From Hydrogenophilales bacterium 16-64-40 (lineage in GTDB: Bacteria; Pseudomonadota; Gammaproteobacteria; Burkholderiales; Thiobacillaceae): 64,000 bases of DNA. The notes beneath the pieces were generated by a model, which was not told the origin of the DNA, did no database searches, and saw only the letters and a program-made list of their open reading frames with translations. This document shows positions 57,817-64,000 of the stretch, piece after piece. The stretch is from contig NCGX01000003.1 in the NCBI GenBank assembly GCA_002256995.1, positions 124,001 through 188,000 on the forward strand. Reading direction: 5' to 3'. The stretch's first letter is position 1. Each line of letters starts with the position of its first letter. Made by a program: the position numbers and the translations under genes.

Positions 57817-59094
57817 ATGAAAATCCTTGTCATCGGTTCCGGCGGGCGCGAACACGCACTGGCGTGGAAGCTCGCGCAATCCCCCCGCGTTTCGCAGGTT
57901 TTCGTCGCGCCCGGCAACGGCGGCACGGCGACCGAGGACGGGCTCGTCAACGTGCCGCTGACCGAGATGGCCTCGCTGGTTGAATTCGTCCGCCGCGATC
58001 CGGACATCGCATTCACCGTGGTCGGCCCGGAAGCGCCGCTGGCGGCCGGCGTGGTCGACGCCTTCGGCGCCGCCGGGCTGAAAATATTCGGCCCTACCCA
58101 GGCCGCCGCCCAACTCGAGTCCTCGAAGGATTTCGCCAAGCAGTTCATGGCGCGCCACGGCATTCCCACCGCGACCTTCGGCACCTTCACCGATGCCGCC
58201 GCCGCGCACGCCTACATCGATACGCACGGCGCCCCCATCGTGGTGAAGGCAGACGGCCTGGCCGCCGGCAAGGGCGTGGTGGTCGCGGCGACGGCGGACG
58301 AAGCGCACGCCGCGGTCGACGCCATGCTCGCTGGCAACAGCATGGGCGACGCCGGCCACCGCGTGGTGGTCGAGGAATGCCTCCTCGGCGAGGAAGCCAG
58401 CTTCATCGTCATGGTCGACGGCGAGCACGTGCTCGCATTGGCGTCGAGCCAGGACCACAAGCGCCTCGGCGACGGCGACACCGGCCCCAACACCGGCGGC
58501 ATGGGCGCCTATTCGCCGGCGCCGGTGGTCACCCCCGAGCTGCACGCGCGCATCATGCGCGAGGTGATTCATCCCTCGGTGGACGGCATGGCCGCCGATG
58601 GCATCCGCTACACCGGCTTTCTCTATGCCGGTATCATGGTCGGCTTGGATGGCGCGCCCAAGGTGCTCGAATTCAACTGCCGCATGGGCGACCCGGAAAC
58701 CCAGCCGATCATGATGCGGCTCAAATCCGACCTCGTCGCCCTGCTGGAAGCCGCCGTCAACGGCAGGCTCGACCAGGTCGAAGCCGAATGGGACCGCCGC
58801 ACCGCGCTGGCCGTCGTGCTCGCCGCCGCCGGCTACCCCGACGCCCCGCAGAAAGGCGCTGTCATCAGCGCGCTGCCGCCGGCTGCCGACGACCTGCACG
58901 TGTTCCATGCCGGCACCGCTGCCGAGGACGGCCAGACCGTGGTGAGCGGCGGCCGCGTACTGGCGGTGACCGCGCTCGGCGACAGCGTGCGCATGGCGCA
59001 GAAGCGCGCCTACGAAGCGGTGGCGGCCATCCACTTCGACGGCATGCAATACCGCCGCGACATCGGCTGGCGCGCGCTTGATCGGAAAAAGTGA
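57817..59094 (+). CDS. purD: Phosphoribosylamine-glycine ligase
   Basis: The ATP-grasp enzyme that makes glycinamide ribonucleotide in purine synthesis, 425 residues. It begins [69 protein letters not shown] and [13 protein letters not shown] are all present. The region where a Shine-Dalgarno sequence should sit is a heptamer repeat without purine-rich complementarity, so initiation may be unusual. Confidence 0.96.
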   Translation: MKILVIGSGGREHALAWKLAQSPRVSQVFVAPGNGGTATEDGLVNVPLTEMASLVEFVRRDPDIAFTVVGPEAPLAAGVVDAFGAAGLKIFGPTQAAAQLESSKDFAKQFMARHGIPTATFGTFTDAAAAHAYIDTHGAPIVVKADGLAAGKGVVVAATADEAHAAVDAMLAGNSMGDAGHRVVVEECLLGEEASFIVMVDGEHVLALASSQDHKRLGDGDTGPNTGGMGAYSPAPVVTPELHARIMREVIHPSVDGMAADGIRYTGFLYAGIMVGLDGAPKVLEFNCRMGDPETQPIMMRLKSDLVALLEAAVNGRLDQVEAEWDRRTALAVVLAAAGYPDAPQKGAVISALPPAADDLHVFHAGTAAEDGQTVVSGGRVLAVTALGDSVRMAQKRAYEAVAAIHFDGMQYRRDIGWRALDRKK

Positions 59095-59118
59095 GGCGTG
59101 AGGCGTGAAGGGTGAGGC
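59091..59118 (+). repeat. Heptamer array across the purD stop and tsaC start
   Basis: Four consecutive heptamers, GTGAGGC, GTGAGGC, GTGAAGG, GTGAGGC. The first supplies the purD TGA stop and the third the GTG start of the next gene. The units match those at 39406-39459. Confidence 0.85.
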
Positions 59119-59653
59119 GGCGGACCTGCGGGCGCACCTGCGGCGCGGCGGGCTCGTCGCCTACCCGACCGAATCCTGCTACGGCCTCGGCTGCGACCCG
59201 CGCAATCTGCGCGCACTGAAGCGGCTCATTCAGCTGAAGGGTCGCGACGCTGCCAAAGGCCTGCTGCTGATCGCCGACCACATCAAGCGACTGCAGCCCT
59301 TCATGAAACCCCCAAGTACGGCCGACCGGACACGGATGCAGCGCAGCTGGCCCGGACCCGTCACCTGGGTGGTACCGGCGGCGTCCGCCTGCCCGCCGCT
59401 GTTGACCGGCGGACGCCCCACCATTGCGGTGCGCGTCACCGCCCATCCCGTTGCCGCGCGCCTGTGCCGCAGCCTCGGCATGGCGCTGGTCTCCACCAGC
59501 GCCAACAAAAGCGGCCAGAAACCCGCTCAAACCGCTGCGGAATGCCGCAGAATGTTCGGTGCGCAGGTGCGCGTGATCGCGGGCCGCATCGGCCAGCGCC
59601 GCCGCCCGTCCACCCTGATCGACCTTGCTACCGGAACCGTCCTTCGCCCCTGA
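59105..59653 (+). CDS. tsaC: L-threonylcarbamoyladenylate synthase (YrdC/Sua5 family)
   Basis: It makes threonylcarbamoyl-AMP for t6A37 modification of tRNAs. The 182-residue short form has [33 protein letters not shown], the [12 protein letters not shown] segment and [15 protein letters not shown]. The GTG start at 59105 is inside the heptamer array; no better start lies between it and the conserved GGLVAYPTE. It overlaps the hemF start by one base (TGATG). Confidence 0.92.
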   Translation: MKGEAADLRAHLRRGGLVAYPTESCYGLGCDPRNLRALKRLIQLKGRDAAKGLLLIADHIKRLQPFMKPPSTADRTRMQRSWPGPVTWVVPAASACPPLLTGGRPTIAVRVTAHPVAARLCRSLGMALVSTSANKSGQKPAQTAAECRRMFGAQVRVIAGRIGQRRRPSTLIDLATGTVLRP

Positions 59654-60573
59654 TGCCTGCCAAAGCCCCCTCCCCTTTTGATACCCTGGCAGTCAAAACT
59701 TGGCTGCTCGACCTGCAGGCGCGCATCGTCGCCGCGCTCGAGGCCGCCGACGGCCTGCCCTTCCGCACCGACGCCTGGGAACGGCCCGAAGGTGGCGGCG
59801 GCATTTCGCGGCTGATCGAGGAAGGCAATGTCCTGGAGCGCGGCGGGGTGAATTTCTCGCACGTGCTGGGCAGCCAGCTGCCGCCGTCGGCCAGCGCGCA
59901 CCGGCCGGAACTTGCCGGCCGCCGCTGGGAGGCGATGGGCGTCTCGCTGGTGCTGCATCCGAAGAACCCCTACGCGCCGACGGTGCACATGAACGTGCGC
60001 TGCTTCGTCGCGATGAAGGACGGCGAGGATCCGGTGTGGTGGTTCGGCGGCGGCATGGATCTCACGCCCTACTACGGCTTCGAGGACGACGCGCGCCATT
60101 TTCACGCCACCTGCAAGACCGCGCTCGATCCCTTCGGCGCCGACCTGCACCCGCGCTTCAAGCAATGGTGCGACACCTACTTCTTCCTCAAGCACCGCAA
60201 CGAGCCGCGCGGCATCGGCGGCCTGTTCTTCGACGACTTCGCCGAAGGCGGCTTCGATCACGCCTTCGCCATGACGAAAAGCGTGGGCGATACCTTTATC
60301 GCCGCCTACCTGCCCATCCTCGAGCGCCGCAAGCACGTCGAATACGGCGAGCGCGAACGCGATTTCCAGGCCTACCGGCGCGGCCGCTACGTCGAATTCA
60401 ACCTGGTGTACGACCGCGGCACCCTGTTCGGCCTGCAGTCGGGCGGGCGCACCGAATCCATCCTGATGTCGCTGCCCCCGGTCGTGAAATGGCGCTACGA
60501 CTGGCACCCCGAACCCGGCACGCCGGAAGCGGCGCTCTATACGGATTTCCTCAACGCACGCGACTGGGTCTGA
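59653..60573 (+). CDS. hemF: Oxygen-dependent coproporphyrinogen III oxidase
   Basis: It decarboxylates coproporphyrinogen III to protoporphyrinogen IX using O2, 306 residues. [35 protein letters not shown] in outline, [40 protein letters not shown] and [25 protein letters not shown] are diagnostic. It supplies the substrate for the HemJ-like oxidase encoded near 22.7 kb. Aerobic growth is implied. Confidence 0.96.
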   Translation: MPAKAPSPFDTLAVKTWLLDLQARIVAALEAADGLPFRTDAWERPEGGGGISRLIEEGNVLERGGVNFSHVLGSQLPPSASAHRPELAGRRWEAMGVSLVLHPKNPYAPTVHMNVRCFVAMKDGEDPVWWFGGGMDLTPYYGFEDDARHFHATCKTALDPFGADLHPRFKQWCDTYFFLKHRNEPRGIGGLFFDDFAEGGFDHAFAMTKSVGDTFIAAYLPILERRKHVEYGERERDFQAYRRGRYVEFNLVYDRGTLFGLQSGGRTESILMSLPPVVKWRYDWHPEPGTPEAALYTDFLNARDWV

Positions 60574-60576
60574 TTC

Positions 60577-63500
60577 ATGTCAAAAACATCCCGCCGCATT
60601 TTGCTCGGCACAGGCATGCTGCTGCTACTGGCCGGCCTGGTCGGACTGCTCGTCTGGGAACTGCTGTCGTCGGCCCTGGAAGCGAAATATCTCACCAAAA
60701 CCGCACAGAAAATGACCTGGCAAATCCAGCCGGGGCCGTCCGAGCGCATCCGTTATCCCGGCGAGGGGCCGTATGACGTGCGCCTCGGCTACACCAGGCT
60801 GCCGGATTATCTGGCGCGTCTTGAGCAGGCCGGCTGGCAGATCGACCGGCAGGCCGAAATCAGCCGCGAGATGGCGCGGGTAGCCGACCTCGGTCTGTTT
60901 TTGCCGTACCACGAGAAGGACCAGGCCGGCCTCAGTCTGCTCGACAGCGATGGCCAGCCCCTGTACCAGGCGAAATACCCGACGCGGGCTTACAGCCGCT
61001 TCGAAGACATTCCCGACGTGCTGGTCGAGGCCCTGCTCTACATCGAGAACCGCGAACTGCTGGACGAGCAGTTCCCGACCCGCAACCCGGCGGTGGAATG
61101 GAGCCGCCTGGCGCAGGCCCTGATCGAAAAGGGCATCAGCCTGGTCGACCGCAATCGCAATGTGCCGGGCGGCAGCACCCTGCCGACGCAGATCGAGAAG
61201 TATCGCCATTCGCCCGACGGCCTCACCGCCAGCATGAGCGCGAAGCTCCAGCAGATGGGGACCGCCAGCCTGCGGGCCTATCTGGACGGCCCCAACACGC
61301 TCGAAATGCGGCGCGAAATCGTCACCGCCTATCTCAACACCGTGCCGCTGGCGGCGGCACCGCGCTATGGCGAGGTCAACGGCATCGGCGACGGCCTGTG
61401 GGCGTGGTACGGCCTCGACTTCGACGAGGTCAACCGCACCCTGGCCCAGCCGCCGCGCGGCAAGGACGCCGCCTATGCCAGCATGCTGAAGCACGCGCTG
61501 TCCTTGATCGTCGCCGAACGCCGCCCCTCGTACTATCTCGCCGCCAACCGCAAGGCGCTGGATGCGCTGACCGACGACCACCTCGATCTGCTGGCCAATG
61601 CCGAGCTGATTCCGCGCGAGCTGGCCGAGCGGGCCAAGCAGGTCGTGCTGCGCACGAGCAGCCACCGCGTCGACCCGCCGCCGCCCCGTTTTGTCGAGCA
61701 GAAAGCCGCCAATGCGCTGCGCATTCGTGTTTCCGCGTCACTCGGCGAATCGCGCCTGTACGACCTCGACCGGCTCGATCTTCAGGTCGACACCAGCATC
61801 AACCAGCCGGCGCAGAAGATCGTCAGCACCTACCTGCAAAACCTGGCCAAACCGCAAGCCGCCGCGGCATCCGGGCTGATCGGGCATCGTCTGCTGCAAC
61901 CCGGCAACCCGCTTGGCGAAGTGATCTACAGCTTCACCCTGTATGAAAAAACCGCGCAGGGCAATCTGCTGCGCATCCAGGCCGACAACCTCAACCAGCC
62001 GTTCGACATCAACAGCCAGGCCCGCCTGGACCTCGGCTCCACGGCCAAGCTGCGTACGCTCGTCACCTACCTGGAAATCATCGCGCGGCTGCACGCTGAC
62101 TACCATGTGCTCGACGCCGCCATGCTCAGGCAGAAGGCGCAGCCGCAGCGCGACGTGCTGGCGCAGTGGGTGGCGGCCATCCTGCTGAACCAACCCGACA
62201 TCCGCCTGGATGCCCTGCTCGACGCCGCGATGCGCCGGCGCTATTCGGCCGGGCTGGAGACCTTCTTCACCGGCGGCGGCCTGCACAACTTCGTCAATTT
62301 CGACGTCAAGGACAACAGCCGCGTGATGGACGTGTGGGAAGCCACGAAGAATTCGGTCAACCTGGTCTACATCCGCATCATGCGCGACATCGTCCGCCAT
62401 TACGCCAGCAGCACCCCGGGGGCGGGGGCGCGCATTCTGGATGACGCCAGCAACCCGATGCGGGAAACCTACCTCGCCCGCTTCGTCGACCAGGAAGGCC
62501 GCGTTTTCACCAACCGTTTCTACCAGCGCCACAAGTCACTCACGCCGGCGCAAATGGCGGAAGACCTGTACACCCGCATCGGCCACAGCCCGCGCCGCTT
62601 CTCAGCCGTGTTTCGTTATCTGGAACCGCAGGCGAAACTTGATGCCTATGTGGACGTCCTGCGCGCGCATGTGCCCGCCAGTGCCAGCCTCAGCCAGGAA
62701 GCGCTCAAATCGCTGTATCAGGCGCATGCACCCGAAGCCTACAGCCTGACCGACCGCGGCTACATTGCGCAGATTCATCCGCTGGAACTGTGGGTGGTGA
62801 AAACCCTGCGCGGCGCACCGGGCACCGATCTCAAAGCCCTGTATGAATCCGGCACCGGGGTGCGCCTCGAAGTCTACGAATGGCTGTTCAAGACAAGCCG
62901 CAAGAATGCACAGGACATCCGCATCCAGAGCTTCCTCGAAGTCGAGGCCTTTGAAAGCCTGCTGGCCGACTGGAAGCGCCTGGGCTACCCGTTCGACAAC
63001 ATCACGCCGTCCTATGCCACCGCGATCGGCAGCTCCGGTGACCGTCCCGCCGCGCTGGCCGAGCTGATGAGCATCCTGGTCAACGACGGGGTGCGCGCGC
63101 CGATGGTGAGCCTCACCGGGCTGCATTTCGCCGCCAACACGCCGTACGACACCCGCCTGTCGAGGAAGCCGCCCAAGGGTGAGCGCCTGATGCCGGCCGA
63201 AGTCGCGCAGACCGTGCGCCGTGCGTTGGCCAACGTGGTGGAATCCGGCACGGCCGTCCGCCTGGCCGGTACGCTCAAGGACTCAGCCGGGCAGCCGCTC
63301 GTCCTGGGCGGCAAGACCGGTACCGGCGACCACCGCTTCGAGCGCTTTGGCCGCGGCGGCCAGCTGCTTGAATCGCGCGTGGTCAACCGCACCGCCACCT
63401 TCGTGTTCTATATGGGCGACCGTCATTTCGGCACGCTGACCGCGCTGGTGCAGGGCGAGCAAGCCGGACAGTTCGGCTTCACCAGTTCGCTCACCGCGCA

Positions 63501-63801
63501 GATGCTGAAAACCCTGTTGCCGCAGCTGCAGTCGCATCTGAATCTGCAGCCGGTGGCGCCCCCCAAGGTCGCAGCCGATGCGGTCGCCAAGCCCACCCTT
63601 CCCACGCCTAAAGTGGCCCCCTCACCCCGTGCGCCCGTGCAGGAAAAACCGGATGGCTCGACCAGTCAGGCCGACCCGCCGATCAAGCAACCCGAGCCAT
63701 TTCAGGGCGGCTTCCCCGAAGATCTTGAACCCAGCGTGGTGGTGCCGGTCCCAGTGATACCTGAGCCGCCTTCGCCACCTGACGGCGCAGCGGAACCGTA
63801 A
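60577..63801 (+). CDS. Divergent bifunctional penicillin-binding protein (transglycosylase-transpeptidase)
   Basis: A 1074-residue class A PBP-like protein. One N-terminal membrane helix (8-30) precedes a GT51 domain with altered motifs: LLYIENRELLDEQF in place of EDRRFFxH, and GGSTLPTQIEKY in place of GGSTLTQQ. The transpeptidase has STAK (Ser488-Lys491), SVN (593-595) and KTG (913-915), so the catalytic triad of motifs is intact. The spacing between SVN and KTG is large, and the last 100 residues are a proline-rich tail. It probably polymerises and cross-links peptidoglycan, possibly under special conditions. It follows hemF by three bases. Confidence 0.85.
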   Translation: MSKTSRRILLGTGMLLLLAGLVGLLVWELLSSALEAKYLTKTAQKMTWQIQPGPSERIRYPGEGPYDVRLGYTRLPDYLARLEQAGWQIDRQAEISREMARVADLGLFLPYHEKDQAGLSLLDSDGQPLYQAKYPTRAYSRFEDIPDVLVEALLYIENRELLDEQFPTRNPAVEWSRLAQALIEKGISLVDRNRNVPGGSTLPTQIEKYRHSPDGLTASMSAKLQQMGTASLRAYLDGPNTLEMRREIVTAYLNTVPLAAAPRYGEVNGIGDGLWAWYGLDFDEVNRTLAQPPRGKDAAYASMLKHALSLIVAERRPSYYLAANRKALDALTDDHLDLLANAELIPRELAERAKQVVLRTSSHRVDPPPPRFVEQKAANALRIRVSASLGESRLYDLDRLDLQVDTSINQPAQKIVSTYLQNLAKPQAAAASGLIGHRLLQPGNPLGEVIYSFTLYEKTAQGNLLRIQADNLNQPFDINSQARLDLGSTAKLRTLVTYLEIIARLHADYHVLDAAMLRQKAQPQRDVLAQWVAAILLNQPDIRLDALLDAAMRRRYSAGLETFFTGGGLHNFVNFDVKDNSRVMDVWEATKNSVNLVYIRIMRDIVRHYASSTPGAGARILDDASNPMRETYLARFVDQEGRVFTNRFYQRHKSLTPAQMAEDLYTRIGHSPRRFSAVFRYLEPQAKLDAYVDVLRAHVPASASLSQEALKSLYQAHAPEAYSLTDRGYIAQIHPLELWVVKTLRGAPGTDLKALYESGTGVRLEVYEWLFKTSRKNAQDIRIQSFLEVEAFESLLADWKRLGYPFDNITPSYATAIGSSGDRPAALAELMSILVNDGVRAPMVSLTGLHFAANTPYDTRLSRKPPKGERLMPAEVAQTVRRALANVVESGTAVRLAGTLKDSAGQPLVLGGKTGTGDHRFERFGRGGQLLESRVVNRTATFVFYMGDRHFGTLTALVQGEQAGQFGFTSSLTAQMLKTLLPQLQSHLNLQPVAPPKVAADAVAKPTLPTPKVAPSPRAPVQEKPDGSTSQADPPIKQPEPFQGGFPEDLEPSVVVPVPVIPEPPSPPDGAAEP

Positions 63802-63874
63802 TGCCGGGCTTGGGCACTTTAGGGATTGCTAATAAATCGGATATGCTCAAAAACTGATTCTTGATCACAGCACC

Positions 63875-64000
63875 ATGAATGACATTCACCCCCTGATCCA
63901 GCACACCCCCCCCGACCCCGGCAATGACAGCATTCCGGCGCTGCGGGTGCTGTCTGAAATCACCACCAGCCTGTCCTCCGATTCCAACGTCGAGCAGCTG
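63875..64000 (+). CDS. N-terminal fragment of an unidentified protein (window edge)
   Basis: An ATG at 63875 opens a frame of 42 codons to the end of the window. The sequence IPALRVLSEITTSLSSDSNVEQL resembles the helix that leads into GAF domains of sensor proteins, but this is too short to assign. The Shine-Dalgarno sequence is weak. The 70 bases before it are AT-richer than average and may hold its promoter. Confidence 0.45.
   Translation, partial: MNDIHPLIQHTPPDPGNDSIPALRVLSEITTSLSSDSNVEQL

Overview
This is GC-rich proteobacterial chromosomal DNA, densely coding, with no rRNA, tRNA, IS element, phage gene or CRISPR array that I could see. It most resembles a chemolithoautotrophic betaproteobacterium of the Thiobacillus/Hydrogenophilales/Nitrosomonadales kind. 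The evidence is a class I phosphoribulokinase (Calvin cycle), a gshA-gshB-apbE-PTS cluster of the betaproteobacterial type, the PA2779/PA2778 gene pair, a DUF2782 protein beside polA, a BPSS1780-type membrane protein, and pilT-pilU divergent from yggS-proC-yggT. The genus is an inference. Nearly all genes are intact housekeeping genes.

Layout. 0-3.5 kb: thioredoxin C-terminus, secB, an SH3 protein, gpsA, then the PA2779/PA2778 pair. 4.1-7.6 kb: a fused phosphatase/GT20 enzyme, probably bifunctional glucosylglycerol-phosphate synthase/phosphatase (compatible solute), and a DsbB/DsbA-like pair. 7.7-14.3 kb: trmL, then gshA-gshB-apbE and EIIA(Man)-HPr-EI, a regulatory PTS with no permease nearby. 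14.3-20.8 kb: dynamin-like GTPase, yggT-proC-yggS, and divergent pilT-pilU. 20.9-30.2 kb: rlmL, hemJ, two TlpA-like thioredoxins, slyX, yhcH, a low-GC NYN/LOTUS-like gene, ettA, gamma carbonic anhydrase and prlC. 30.3-35.8 kb: a glutaredoxin-like protein, xth, a periplasmic binding protein overlapping a PAS-GGDEF-EAL protein, and alkA. 35.8-44.9 kb: a long minus-strand run, rng-maf-rlmH-rsfS-nadD-proA-holA-lptE-leuS. 45-50 kb: a GlcG-like protein, cbbP, small proteins and a broken UvrD/Rep helicase gene. 50-64 kb: a LOG-family protein, polA, mscL, dusB-fis-purH-purD-tsaC-hemF, a divergent bifunctional penicillin-binding protein, and the start of a further gene.

The most unusual content is a set of short repeats. 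(i) A 51-bp palindromic unit lies in tandem just upstream of xth, and a third copy sits exactly in frame inside the helicase gene, adding 17 residues. This resembles the behaviour of Rickettsia palindromic elements. The same helicase gene has a frameshifting deletion and is now two ORFs joined by an ATGA overlap. (ii) Heptanucleotide (STRR-like) arrays occur at three loci and each abuts or contains a start codon (nadD, purD, tsaC). (iii) A 53-bp hairpin repeat has two inverted copies near 23.7 and 30.2 kb. (iv) An AT-rich patch inside leuS looks like a recombined segment. These are the observations I would check first.
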